Below, piece by piece: positions 16,167 through 24,785 of a stretch of 64,000 nucleotides of DNA. Each line of letters begins with the position of its first letter. The stretch's first letter is position 1. The notes beneath the pieces are model-generated. The model searched no databases. It worked only from the letters and a program-made list of their open reading frames with translations, and had not been told where the DNA came from. The translations under genes were made by a program, and so were the position numbers. Source of the DNA: Mesorhizobium_G sp050247155 (GTDB taxonomy: Bacteria > Pseudomonadota > Alphaproteobacteria > Rhizobiales > Rhizobiaceae); NCBI GenBank assembly GCA_050247155.1, contig JBFWUS010000022.1, positions 1 through 64,000 on the forward strand. Reading direction: 5' to 3'.

Positions 16167-16346
16167 AGAGCAATGTCCGATCAGATTGAACCATTCTGCC
16201 GGCCCGGCCCTTCGGGTTTGCGTTTGGCAGACGCCCACGTTGTCAGGCCGCTCGGCCGATGAACCACATCGACCTTCGCGTCCTTCCTAGTGGGTCGCCT
16301 CGCCAAACGGCAAACAGAATGATTCAATCTGGTCGGACATTGCTCT
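16167..16346. mobile_element. MITE-like palindromic element between yajC and secDF
   Basis: The ends are 32-base inverted repeats differing at two positions (16167-16198 and 16315-16346; the outer end reads AGAGCAATGTCCGA). Pairing continues imperfectly inward through GTTTGCG/CGGCAAAC and GCCCAC/GTGGG-type blocks, so most of the 180 bp could form one long hairpin. No coding capacity is seen. It fits a non-autonomous miniature inverted-repeat element or a long rhizobial intergenic palindrome. The flanks show no clear target duplication. Confidence 0.65.
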
Positions 16347-16375
16347 AAGTTCGCCGGCCGAACGGAACAGGCAGA

Positions 16376-18937
16376 ATGCTTTATTTCTCCCGCTGGAAAA
16401 CCATTTCGATCTGGGCGGTCGTGCTGCTTGGCGTGATCTTCTCGATCCCCAACGTTCTGCCGCAGTCCACGTTGGATGCCTTGCCGTCATGGGCGCCGAA
16501 AAAGCCGATGACGCTGGGTCTCGACCTGCAGGGCGGCTCGCACATCCTCATGGCTGTCGACCAAAAAGACCTGATCGGAGACCGTCTTCAGGCGACGCGC
16601 GACGATATCCGCACCATGCTGCGCGACGCCAAGATCGGCTATACCGGCCTTTCCGGCACTGACCGCACGGTGCAGGTACGCATCAGCGAAGCGAACGAGG
16701 TCGAAAAGGCCAAGGAAGCGCTGAAGAATCTCGTTGCGCCGATCGCATCCGGCCTGTTTACCGGCGGTTCGATCATCGAGCTATCGCTTGAAGAACCGGA
16801 ACCCGGCCTGCTGCGCTACACGCTGACCGATGAAGGCGTCGACTACCGCATGCGCAACGCGGTGACGCAGTCGATCGAGGTTATCGAGCGCCGCGTCAAC
16901 GAACTCGGCACCACCGAGCCGATCATCCAGCGTCAGGGCGCAGACCGTATCCTAGTTCAGGTGCCGGGTCTGCAGGACCCGCAGCGGCTGAAGGAAATTC
17001 TCGGCCAGACCGCCAAACTGACCTTCCAGATGGTCGACGTCACGATGACGGCGCAGGAGGCTATCAACGGCCGCGCGCCTGCTGGCTCGACCGTGATGTA
17101 TTCGACCGACGATCCGCCGGTGCCATATCTGATCGAGAGCCGGGTCATCGTCTCCGGTGAGAACCTGGTCGATGCGCAGGCCACCTTCGACCAGCGCACC
17201 AGCGAACCGGTCGTCTCGTTCCGCTTTGATGCCAAGGGCGCTGCGCGGTTTGGCCAGGCGACACAGCAGAATGTCGGCCGGCCCTTCGCCATCATTCTCG
17301 ACAACGAAGTCATCTCGGCGCCGCGCATCAACGAGCCAATTCTGGGTGGCTCCGGCCAGATTTCCGGCAATTTCACACCGGAAAGCGCCAACGATCTGGC
17401 TGTGCTGTTGCGCGCCGGCGCACTACCCGCCGACCTGACAATTGTTGAAGAGCGCACGGTCGGTCCGAGCCTGGGCGCAGACTCGATCTATGATGGCAAG
17501 GTAGCCTCGGTTATCGCCGGCATCCTCGTCGTCGCCTTCATGATCATTGCCTACGGCACGCTGGGCGTGATCGCGAACATCGCGTTGGCGGCCAACGTTG
17601 CGCTGATTATCGCGATCCTCTCCGTGCTCGGCGCGACGCTGACCATGCCCGGCATCGCCGGCATCATCCTGACCGTCGGTATGGCGGTCGATTCCAACGT
17701 GATCATTTATGAGCGCGTGCGCGAAGAGCGACGGCTCGGGCGTTCGCTCGTGCAATCGCTCGATAGCGGCTTCGCACGGGCGCTGGCTACGATCGTCGAC
17801 GCGAACTTCACCACCTTCATCGCGGCTGTGATCCTGTTCTATCTCGGCTCTGGTCCCGTGCGCGGTTTCGCCGTGACGCTGGCCATCGGCATCATCACCA
17901 CCGTCTTCACGGCCTTTACACTGACCCGCTGGCTGGTGTCTGTCTGGCTACGGCGCGCCAAGCCAAAGGAACTGCCGAACGGCCTCATCCGCTTCATCCC
18001 GGATGATACGAAACTGCCCTTCATGTCATGGCGTCGTTACGCGTTCGGCCTGTCGGCGGCGCTATCGATAGCGGCGACAATTGCCTTCTTTTCCATTGAG
18101 ATGAATTACGGCATCGACTTCCGGGGCGGCACCTCGATCGAGGTCCAGGCAAAACAGGGCGCCGCCGATTCAGGTGACGTCCGCAACAGGCTAGGCGAAC
18201 TCAACCTGGGTGACGTTCAGGTGCAGAATTTCGGTTCGGATCGGGAATTGCTGATCCGCATCGAAGGGCAGGGGCTTGGCGATAGCGGCGAGCAGACTGT
18301 TGTCGACCGCGTGCGCGCCGAGTTGCAGGACACTTACGATTTCCGGCGGGTTGAGTCGGTCGGCCCAACGGTTTCGTCGGAGCTTGCCTGGAACGGCACG
18401 ATGGGCATTTTGGCGTCGCTTGTAGCGATGCTGATTTACATCTGGTTTCGCTTCGAATGGCAGTTCGGCGTCGGCGCGGTCATCGCGACCGTGCACGACG
18501 TGACGATGATGGTCGGCCTCTATGTCGTGACGGGGTTGGAATTCAACCTGACCAGTATCGCGGCTGTCCTCACCATTGTCGGCTACTCGATCAACGACAC
18601 CGTCGTGGTGTACGACCGGGTGCGTGAGAACCTGCGCAAATACAAGAAGATGCCGATCGAGCAATTGCTCGATCTGTCGATGAACCAGACGCTGTCGCGC
18701 ACCATTCTGACCGGCGTGACGACGCTCCTGGCCCTCATTGCGCTGTACCTGTTCGGCGGCGAGGTCATCCGTTCCTTCGTGTTCGCCATGATCTTCGGTA
18801 TTCTGGTCGGCACCTATTCGTCAGTGTTCGTCGCGGGCCCGCTGCTGATCCTGTTCAGGCTGCGCCCGGATGAGGCCGGCCCGGACGGGCAGCGGGAATC
18901 GACCTTCCCGACGAGCGTCCAGCCATCGAAGGGTTAG
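16376..18937 (+). CDS. secDF: Fused SecD-SecF protein translocase subunit
   Basis: An RND-family proton-driven accessory of the Sec translocon that pulls preproteins out on the periplasmic side. At 853 residues it is a fusion of SecD (about 1-535) and SecF (about 550-853). SecD landmarks are DLQGGSHILMAVD and the membrane motif GMAVDSNVIIYERVREE; SecF has YGIDFRGGTSIEV and GYSINDTVVVYDRVREN. Twelve membrane helices are expected. The gene starts 29 bases downstream of the palindromic element. The next gene follows closely and is probably co-transcribed. Confidence 0.97.
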   Translation: MLYFSRWKTISIWAVVLLGVIFSIPNVLPQSTLDALPSWAPKKPMTLGLDLQGGSHILMAVDQKDLIGDRLQATRDDIRTMLRDAKIGYTGLSGTDRTVQVRISEANEVEKAKEALKNLVAPIASGLFTGGSIIELSLEEPEPGLLRYTLTDEGVDYRMRNAVTQSIEVIERRVNELGTTEPIIQRQGADRILVQVPGLQDPQRLKEILGQTAKLTFQMVDVTMTAQEAINGRAPAGSTVMYSTDDPPVPYLIESRVIVSGENLVDAQATFDQRTSEPVVSFRFDAKGAARFGQATQQNVGRPFAIILDNEVISAPRINEPILGGSGQISGNFTPESANDLAVLLRAGALPADLTIVEERTVGPSLGADSIYDGKVASVIAGILVVAFMIIAYGTLGVIANIALAANVALIIAILSVLGATLTMPGIAGIILTVGMAVDSNVIIYERVREERRLGRSLVQSLDSGFARALATIVDANFTTFIAAVILFYLGSGPVRGFAVTLAIGIITTVFTAFTLTRWLVSVWLRRAKPKELPNGLIRFIPDDTKLPFMSWRRYAFGLSAALSIAATIAFFSIEMNYGIDFRGGTSIEVQAKQGAADSGDVRNRLGELNLGDVQVQNFGSDRELLIRIEGQGLGDSGEQTVVDRVRAELQDTYDFRRVESVGPTVSSELAWNGTMGILASLVAMLIYIWFRFEWQFGVGAVIATVHDVTMMVGLYVVTGLEFNLTSIAAVLTIVGYSINDTVVVYDRVRENLRKYKKMPIEQLLDLSMNQTLSRTILTGVTTLLALIALYLFGGEVIRSFVFAMIFGILVGTYSSVFVAGPLLILFRLRPDEAGPDGQRESTFPTSVQPSKG

Positions 18938-18955
18938 GCCTTGGCCGGGATCATA

Positions 18956-19327
18956 ATGCGCGAAGCGCATTTTCCCGGCCGCGCGCCGCTTGATGCCTAT
19001 CGCAATGGCGGTTTCCGCTTTGCGGATATGTCGCATCGCGGCTCGATTCTGTGCCTGCCGTCCGGTATCCACGGCTGGCAACCTGCGGACCCGGATAATC
19101 TGACTGTCGAGGATTTTGCAAAACTGCTGGCCGAAGCGGACGGCATTCAGGTTCTTCTGGTCGGTACCGGCAAGACGCTGAAGCCGCTGCCGAAGGTGCT
19201 GCGCGAGGCATTGCGGGAAGCCAAGATCTCGGCCGATCCGATGTCAACGGGCGCCGCCGTGCGCACTTACAACGTACTGCTCGCCGAAGATCGCGCGGTC
19301 GCCGCGGCGCTGGTGGCTGTGGAGTAG
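18956..19327 (+). CDS. Mth938-like domain protein (DUF498)
   Basis: A 123-residue soluble protein of the Mth938/DUF498 family (NDUFAF3-like fold). Recognisable elements are the central VLLVGTGKTLKPLPKVLREAL and the final MSTGAAVRTYNVLLAEDRAVAAALVAVE. The biochemical role is not known; the eukaryotic relative helps assemble respiratory complex I. The ATG at 18956 is used here; an in-frame TTG at 18941 just after the secDF stop is possible. It follows secDF, as is common in rhizobia. Confidence 0.88.
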   Translation: MREAHFPGRAPLDAYRNGGFRFADMSHRGSILCLPSGIHGWQPADPDNLTVEDFAKLLAEADGIQVLLVGTGKTLKPLPKVLREALREAKISADPMSTGAAVRTYNVLLAEDRAVAAALVAVE

Positions 19328-19351
19328 AGGAACGAGGTACCGGATTGAAAC

Positions 19352-19486
19352 GACCCCCCTCTGTCCTGCCGGACATCTCCCCCTCAAGGGGGGAGATCAG
19401 CAGCTTCGACGGTTGGCGAAACCCTTGCGGACGGCCGATCTCCCCCCTTGAGGGGGAGATGTCCGGCAGGACAGAGGGAGGTCGTC
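19352..19486. repeat. Palindromic intergenic repeat upstream of cobQ
   Basis: Arms at 19357-19398 and 19437-19478 are perfect 42-base reverse complements separated by 38 bases. Each arm contains its own smaller palindrome (TCTCCCCCTCAAGGGGGGAGA type). It shares blocks with the repeat at 11464-11656. The RNA could form a very stable hairpin between the Mth938-like gene and cobQ. Confidence 0.8.
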
Positions 19487-19515
19487 GAAAATTTGCAAAG
19501 GCGGTTGCTTAATCC

Positions 19516-20985
19516 ATGCCCCGCGCGATCATGCTCCAGGGCACGGGCTCAGACGTCGGCAAGAGCGTGCTGGTTGCCGGATTGTGCCGCGCCGCAAAGC
19601 TGCGGGGTTTAAGCGTCAGGCCTTTCAAGCCGCAGAACATGTCGAACAACGCCGCCGTTGCCGCAATACCGGGAGAAGGACGCGAAGGCGAAATCGGCCG
19701 CGCGCAATGGCTGCAAGCCTTGGCCTGCGGTGTCGAGCCGACGGTTCACATGAACCCCGTACTGCTCAAGCCGCAGTCTGAAACCGGCTCCCAGATCATC
19801 GTACAGGGAAAGATGGTCGGCGAAGCGCGGGCGCGCGATTATCAGACGCTCAAACCGAAGCTCATGGACGCTGTGTTGGAGTCCTGGGAGCGGCTCGGCG
19901 AAGGCGCCGACCTGATCATCGTGGAAGGGGCCGGTTCGCCGACCGAGATCAATCTGCGGTCGCGCGATATTGCGAATATGGGCTTTGCCACGCGCGCCAT
20001 CGTGCCGGTGATTCTGGTCGGCGACATCGACAGGGGCGGGGTGATCGCCTCGATTGCCGGAACGCATCTCATTCTGGCCGACGAAGATCGTGCCATGATT
20101 GTCGGCTATCTGATCAATAAATTCCGTGGCGACGGCAGTCTGTTCGTCGACGGCATCAAGGCGATCGACCGTTTCACCGGCTGGCCATGTTTTGGCGTCG
20201 TCCCGTGGCTGAAGGCTGCGGCGTTGCTTCCAGCAGAGGATTCGGTTGCCTTGGAGCGTCTTTCGGGCGCGAGACCGGGTGCGTTGAAGGTGGCGGTGCC
20301 GATTCTCGGGCGCATCTCGAATTTCGACGATCTTGATCCTCTGAAGGCCGAGCCATCCGTGGAGGTTGTCTTCGTGCGGCCCGGCCAGCCCCTGCCGGCG
20401 GATGCCGCGTTGGTTGTCCTGCCCGGCTCCAAGTCGACCATCGCCGACTTGCAGGCATTCCGTGCCAATGGCTGGGACGCCGATCTGGCGGCGCATCGTC
20501 ATAGGGGCGGCGCGATCGTGGGCATCTGTGGCGGCTATCAGATGCTGGGCCGTGTCGTGCGCGATCCCCATGGCATCGAAGGCAGCGTGAAAGAGGCGGC
20601 GGGACTTGGACTTCTGGACGTCGAAACGATCATGCGGCCCGAAAAGACGGTTCGCAATTCGACGGCACGTTCCGTGCACTTCAATCAGCTCCTGTCCGGC
20701 TACGAGATACATCTCGGCAGCACGACCGGCCCGGATTGCTCGAGGCCGGCGATCACGCTAAATGGGAAACCCGACGGCGCGACTTCCGCTGACGGCAAAG
20801 TGTTCGGTTGCTATCTGCACGGCCTGTTTGGGGCGACCGGTTTCCGTCAAAAGTTTCTCGGCTCGCTCGGCATAGAAGCCTCCGGTGTCGATCATCGCGC
20901 AGCGGTGGAGACCGCGCTGGACGAGATTGCGTCAGAACTCGAACAACATCTCGACGTCGACGCGATCATCGACGCCGCGCGATAG
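19516..20985 (+). CDS. cobQ: Cobyric acid synthase
   Basis: Amidates adenosylcobyrinic acid a,c-diamide at positions b, d, e and g, with glutamine and ATP, in cobalamin biosynthesis. The 489-residue product starts with a dethiobiotin-synthetase-like P-loop (GTGSDVGKS, residues 9-17). It ends with a class I glutamine amidotransferase domain (nucleophile Cys338 in GICGGYQMLG, and YEIHLGSTTG and YLHGLFG further on). No other cobalamin genes adjoin it and no B12 riboswitch is visible in the repeat-filled upstream gap. Its stop lies two bases from the stop of the convergent glyoxalase gene. Confidence 0.96.
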   Translation: MPRAIMLQGTGSDVGKSVLVAGLCRAAKLRGLSVRPFKPQNMSNNAAVAAIPGEGREGEIGRAQWLQALACGVEPTVHMNPVLLKPQSETGSQIIVQGKMVGEARARDYQTLKPKLMDAVLESWERLGEGADLIIVEGAGSPTEINLRSRDIANMGFATRAIVPVILVGDIDRGGVIASIAGTHLILADEDRAMIVGYLINKFRGDGSLFVDGIKAIDRFTGWPCFGVVPWLKAAALLPAEDSVALERLSGARPGALKVAVPILGRISNFDDLDPLKAEPSVEVVFVRPGQPLPADAALVVLPGSKSTIADLQAFRANGWDADLAAHRHRGGAIVGICGGYQMLGRVVRDPHGIEGSVKEAAGLGLLDVETIMRPEKTVRNSTARSVHFNQLLSGYEIHLGSTTGPDCSRPAITLNGKPDGATSADGKVFGCYLHGLFGATGFRQKFLGSLGIEASGVDHRAAVETALDEIASELEQHLDVDAIIDAAR

Positions 20986-20987
20986 AC

Positions 20988-21338
20988 TCAGCAGTGACTG
21001 AGAATATTGACCAGCCGGCCAAACGGGTCGCGGACGAAAAAGCGGCGCACACCCCAAGGTTCGACGGCCGGGCCGTATTCGATGCCGAAGCCCGCCGCCT
21101 GAACCTTGCCGAACACCTCATCCAGATTATCCACCTCGATTGAGATGTCCGGCACAGGCGTGCCCGATCTGCCTTCGCTGGCGAAGCTGATTTGCGCGGT
21201 CATGGCCTCGCCGCTCGCATAGGTGGCGATCCAGCCATGATCCATGACGATCTCCATGCCGAGGATATTGCCATAGAACGCCCGTGCGGCGGCGATGTCC
21301 TGCGTAGCGATGTTGGTGACAACGCGCTTCACGGTCAT
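20988..21338 (-). CDS. Glyoxalase/VOC superfamily protein
   Basis: A 116-residue vicinal-oxygen-chelate protein with one beta-alpha-beta-beta-beta repeat pair (ATQDIAAARAFYGNILGMEIVMDHG at the start, WGVRRFFVRDPFGRLVNILSH at the end). Members range from dioxygenases to fosfomycin or bleomycin resistance proteins; the substrate cannot be told. The ATG at 21338 overlaps the stop of the upstream VOC gene by four bases, so the two are translationally coupled. Confidence 0.85.
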   Translation of the reverse strand: MTVKRVVTNIATQDIAAARAFYGNILGMEIVMDHGWIATYASGEAMTAQISFASEGRSGTPVPDISIEVDNLDEVFGKVQAAGFGIEYGPAVEPWGVRRFFVRDPFGRLVNILSHC

Positions 21339-21748
21339 GCCGGGTCGCCCGCTTTCGGCCAATAGTTGCCGAAACCCCAGACATTGCCTTCCGGATCGGC
21401 ACACATGAATTCGCGGCTGCCATAGTGCCGGTCGGTTGGCGGTTCGAGGATTTTGGCGCCGGCTGCCTTGGCACGTTCATAGAGCGCGTCGCAATCGTCC
21501 ACCGCGACGTAGACGCCTTTGCCGCCTTGTGTGCCGGGTTCGCCGATGATGGCGCCGTAGTCGTCATCCTGCACGGAACCCAGCATGATCATGGAAGAGC
21601 CGAGGGCGAGTTCTGCGTGGCCGACCTTGCCGTCCTCCGCATATTTGACGCGTACGGTGAAACCGAAAGCTTCCTGCAGCCAGTCGATCATTTTGACCGC
21701 ATCGCGATAACGGAAGGTCGGATAGATGCGCGGGGCTTCACTTGTCAT
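21335..21748 (-). CDS. Glyoxalase/VOC superfamily protein, PhnB-like
   Basis: A 137-residue VOC-fold protein (PTFRYRDAVKMIDWLQEAFGF at the start, SREFMCADPEGNVWGFGNYWP at the end), close in pattern to PhnB/YdeM-type proteins of unknown substrate. The ATG at 21748 starts MTSEAPRIYPT; the longer frame upstream overlaps the regulator gene and lacks support. It is followed, with a four-base overlap, by a second VOC gene, and preceded by an AraC-type regulator on the same strand that may control both. Confidence 0.85.
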   Translation of the reverse strand: MTSEAPRIYPTFRYRDAVKMIDWLQEAFGFTVRVKYAEDGKVGHAELALGSSMIMLGSVQDDDYGAIIGEPGTQGGKGVYVAVDDCDALYERAKAAGAKILEPPTDRHYGSREFMCADPEGNVWGFGNYWPKAGDPA

Positions 21749-21815
21749 GGCAACATTCCTTCTTTGTGTCGCCGCAGGTCTCGCACGCCGTCGCCGGTGG
21801 GGTCTTGAAGAAATG

Positions 21816-22625
21816 TTACGCGGCCTGATGCCAGGCGGTAGGCGACGCGCCGGCAAGTTCGGCGAACTCGCGCACTAAGTGGGGTTGGTCGGCATAACCG
21901 CAAGCAGCGGCGATATCGGCCCAGTCGGGCTCGGACACGCTTTCAGCCATCGAACGGGCCGCATTGAAACGGACGATGCGAGCGATTGCCTTCGGCGGCA
22001 GGCCGAGCTCCTCGCGGAACCGTTCGACCAGCCGCCGCCGGCTCCACTCGAGCTTGTCCGCGATCGTGCCGATACGGATTTGCCCGCCGCTGCGCATCAA
22101 GGCAGACACAGCCCAAGTGATCGCGGGGTCTATTGCGTCGGCTCGCGCAAGCCGTGCGGCGACGAACCGCTCGACCAGATCAAGCCGGGCGTCCCAGGAA
22201 TTCAGTTCGGCGAGGCGCATCGCGATCTCATCGATCTCCGGATCACTCAGATCGTCCAGAGGAACCATGCAATTCGCCAGGTCGTTCATCGGACGCGCGA
22301 AAAACAGCCGGCCGCCGACCGGGGTGAAATTCACCTGGATGCATTGCGCGTCGCCGTCGGAATCCATGACAACAGGACCGGCGAACAGGCCGGCGGCAAA
22401 GCTGCCATAGCGGTCGTTCTGGTTGGGAGAGCGCCCTAGGCCGATGCGATAGGAACTGCCGAAATTGATGATCAAGGGCACATCGAGAGACGCGGTTTCG
22501 ACGACGCCTTGCAGTGCATCGCCGCGTTCCTCGTAGCCATAGATTCCGGTAATGAGCCCCAACAGCGCCGCAGCCGGTGCACGGCGGCGGTAACGCGGTT
22601 CGCTCTGGTCGGACAGGCTGCCCAT
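21816..22625 (-). CDS. AraC-family transcriptional regulator
   Basis: A 269-residue regulator. The N-terminal part (about 1-150) is a cupin-like sensing domain of the type found in many AraC proteins without known ligand. The C-terminal part (about 165-269) has two helix-turn-helix motifs, the second in DWADIAAACGYADQPHLVREFAELAGASPTAW. It is transcribed towards two VOC genes 67 bases downstream and probably regulates them or itself. Confidence 0.88.
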   Translation of the reverse strand: MGSLSDQSEPRYRRRAPAAALLGLITGIYGYEERGDALQGVVETASLDVPLIINFGSSYRIGLGRSPNQNDRYGSFAAGLFAGPVVMDSDGDAQCIQVNFTPVGGRLFFARPMNDLANCMVPLDDLSDPEIDEIAMRLAELNSWDARLDLVERFVAARLARADAIDPAITWAVSALMRSGGQIRIGTIADKLEWSRRRLVERFREELGLPPKAIARIVRFNAARSMAESVSEPDWADIAAACGYADQPHLVREFAELAGASPTAWHQAA

Positions 22626-22684
22626 AGGGTGATCTTAGGGCATAGGACGTCCTGGTAGAAGAGCCAGCGCCGCCCCCGACAAAA

Positions 22685-23470
22685 CTACAGCCCGATATAG
22701 GTCCGCAGCGGATTGGTCGGATCGAGCATCAAGCGGATGGCGAGCGCCACGCAGGCCAGCACCAGCAACGGTTTGATCAGCTTGGCGCCGACGCGCATGG
22801 CAAGGCTCGCCCCGACCCGCGCGCCAAGAAACTGCGTGACGCCCATCAAGAGGCCGACCTTCCAGACGACTGCGCCAGCCAGCACGAAGATGACAAAGCT
22901 GCCGATGTTGGAGCCGAAATTAAGCAGCTTGGTGTGCGCCGTTGCCTTCAGCACGCCGTAGCCAAGCAGCGAGACGAAAGCGAGCATGAAGAACGAGCCC
23001 GTGCCCGGCCCGAACAGCCCGTCATACAGGCCGATCGCCGGCACCAGCGTGAAACCGAACAGCGCCGGCGACATGCACTGCGCCCGGTCCACGTCATCCG
23101 TGTTCGGCTTGAAAGCGAAGTAGAGCGCGATCGCCACCAGCAGGACGGGCAGCATCGCCCGCATCCATTCGCCCGGCACGATGGTAGCGAGCAGCGCGCC
23201 GAACCCGCCGCCGACGGCGGACAACGCCGCGCTGGGCAACTGCGCCTTGAGATCGACATGTCCCTTTGAGGCATAGGCGATCGTCGCCGAGCCGCTGCCG
23301 AACATGCCGCCGAGCTTGTTGGTGCCGAGCGCATCGATCGGCGACAGGCCGGCGAGCAGCAGCGCAGGCACGGTGATTAGGCCGCCGCCGCCGGCAATCG
23401 AATCGATGAATCCTGCCGCGAAGGATGCGACCATCAGCAAAAGCACGGTGTCGGTGGCGAGTTCGAACAT
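22685..23470 (-). CDS. TauE/SafE-family (TSUP) membrane permease
   Basis: A 261-residue polytopic inner-membrane protein of the TSUP family, which exports or imports sulfur-containing organic anions such as sulfite or sulfoacetate. It has the family's two-repeat structure: the first repeat starts FIDSIAGGGGLITVPALLLAGL (about residues 20-41) and the second has IGLYDGLFGPGTGSFFMLAF (about 142-161). The ATG at 23470 (MFELATDTVLLLMV) is chosen over an upstream frame extension with no membrane character. The substrate cannot be assigned. Confidence 0.9.
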   Translation of the reverse strand: MFELATDTVLLLMVASFAAGFIDSIAGGGGLITVPALLLAGLSPIDALGTNKLGGMFGSGSATIAYASKGHVDLKAQLPSAALSAVGGGFGALLATIVPGEWMRAMLPVLLVAIALYFAFKPNTDDVDRAQCMSPALFGFTLVPAIGLYDGLFGPGTGSFFMLAFVSLLGYGVLKATAHTKLLNFGSNIGSFVIFVLAGAVVWKVGLLMGVTQFLGARVGASLAMRVGAKLIKPLLVLACVALAIRLMLDPTNPLRTYIGL

Positions 23471-23581
23471 TGTTGCGGTGGGGATACAGATTGGAGGCGC
23501 GGTGCTTGCACCACACGCTACCCGATTGCGCAAGCCGCAAATCGCGCTAGTTTCCAGGCCATTATGGGAGAAACACGCAAC

Positions 23582-24010
23582 ATGGCTGTGGGATTGCTGG
23601 CTCAGATCCGGTCGATCTTCGAGGGCGACCCGGGCATCCGCAAGGTTGCCGACGATCCGGTGCTGTCAGCCGAACTGCTGTTGCTCTTCCGCATGATCCT
23701 CGCCGACGGCGTGGTGAAGGAAGAGGAGATGGAGGTGTTTCGCCGCATCTGCGGCGAAGCCTTCGACATTCCGGAAGAGAGCATCGACGGCGTCATCGAG
23801 TATCTGAACGATTTTGGCTACGAAACCAATGGCGGTCAGGCGGTCGCCATGTTCCAGGAAATGGACGAGGAGCGCCGGCGCGAGTTGGCCCGCCATATGG
23901 CCGAGATCGCGAAGGCCGATTCGCAATTGGCAGAGAACGAAGTCCGCCTCCTGCGCCGCACGCTGGATATGCTGGGCATCAGCCCGGTCGACGTCGTCAG
24001 GCCGACCTAA
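23582..24010 (+). CDS. TerB-like tellurite-resistance family protein
   Basis: A 142-residue mostly helical soluble protein with a TerB/DjlA-type acidic metal-binding core (LLLFRMILADGVVKEEEMEVFRRICGE and a second half MAEIAKADSQLAENEVRLLRRTLDMLGI). The start is either the ATG at 23582, preceded by GGGAGAA, or an in-frame ATG at 23564. The stop codon overlaps the stop of the convergent hutC in a shared CTAA. The function is not established for stand-alone members; tellurite resistance should not be assumed. Confidence 0.8.
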   Translation: MAVGLLAQIRSIFEGDPGIRKVADDPVLSAELLLLFRMILADGVVKEEEMEVFRRICGEAFDIPEESIDGVIEYLNDFGYETNGGQAVAMFQEMDEERRRELARHMAEIAKADSQLAENEVRLLRRTLDMLGISPVDVVRPT

Positions 24011-24762
24011 CCGCCTTCGGTCGGCGAAAACCGCGCCACCAGAGAGTGGCTTTCGGCGGCATAGATAAAACGAGCATAGGTAACAGGGCGGTCGGCGCTC
24101 CAGGTGCGGCGCTCGATCACCAGACACGGAGCTGCATCATCAATGTCGAGCGCCGCCGCGCTCTCCGGGTCGGCGGCCGCCGCGCTGATGCGATGTTCGG
24201 CCGAACTCCACGGAACCCGGCCGATGAGCCATGGGCCGGGCGCGATCTCGATAAAAGCTTCCGCAGCCGCTTCCGGTACCGCATCGAGGCTGATCAGGCG
24301 CTCCTCGATGCAGAACGGCCGCTCATTGGCGAGATGCATGCACCGGAGTTCCAGAATGCGCTTCGGTCGCACAGGGCCAAGCAACTCGATGTCGGTTCCC
24401 GTGCTCTGCCGGTCTTTTCGCACCGTCAGCATATAGCGGTAAGGCAGGGAAAGCGCTTCGACCTCGGTACGGATGTCGTGGATTTCGAGGATCGCTGCCT
24501 GGCTGCGTGGCCGCCGCACAAAACTGCCGGAGCGCCGCCGGCGCTCGATCAGCCCGGATTTGGCGAGTTGCGACATCGCCTTGTTCACGGTCATGCGCGA
24601 GCAGCCATATTGCTGCGTCAGCTCATGCTCGAACGGAATGCGATAGCCGGGCGGCCATTCGCCGGACACGATCTTCGCGCGGATGTCATTGAGGATGCGC
24701 TGGTGGAGCGAGGTGTGTTCCTCCTCGCCGCGCACACCTTCAAGGGAATCGAGACTGACCAT
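24007..24762 (-). CDS. hutC: Histidine utilisation repressor, GntR/HutC family
   Basis: A 251-residue regulator that represses hut genes and is released by urocanate in relatives. The N-terminal winged helix has YGCSRMTVNKAMSQLAKSGLIERRRRSGSFV (about residues 50-80); the C-terminal UTRA effector domain covers about 100-245. The ATG at 24762 is used (MVSLDSLEG); the upstream extension is unsupported. It lies just downstream of hutF on the same strand. The likely operator ATGTATATACAT sits in the hutF-hutI divergent gap. Confidence 0.93.
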   Translation of the reverse strand: MVSLDSLEGVRGEEEHTSLHQRILNDIRAKIVSGEWPPGYRIPFEHELTQQYGCSRMTVNKAMSQLAKSGLIERRRRSGSFVRRPRSQAAILEIHDIRTEVEALSLPYRYMLTVRKDRQSTGTDIELLGPVRPKRILELRCMHLANERPFCIEERLISLDAVPEAAAEAFIEIAPGPWLIGRVPWSSAEHRISAAAADPESAAALDIDDAAPCLVIERRTWSADRPVTYARFIYAAESHSLVARFSPTEGG

Positions 24763-24785
24763 CGCTGCCACAGCCCTCTTTAGGC

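Noticed and set aside
19328..19515. Possible cobalamin riboswitch upstream of cobQ
   Set aside because: The gap is filled by a palindromic repeat and lacks the B12-box pattern.
23564..24010. Tellurite resistance function for the TerB-like protein
   Set aside because: No other ter genes are present and many stand-alone TerB-domain proteins have no link to tellurite.
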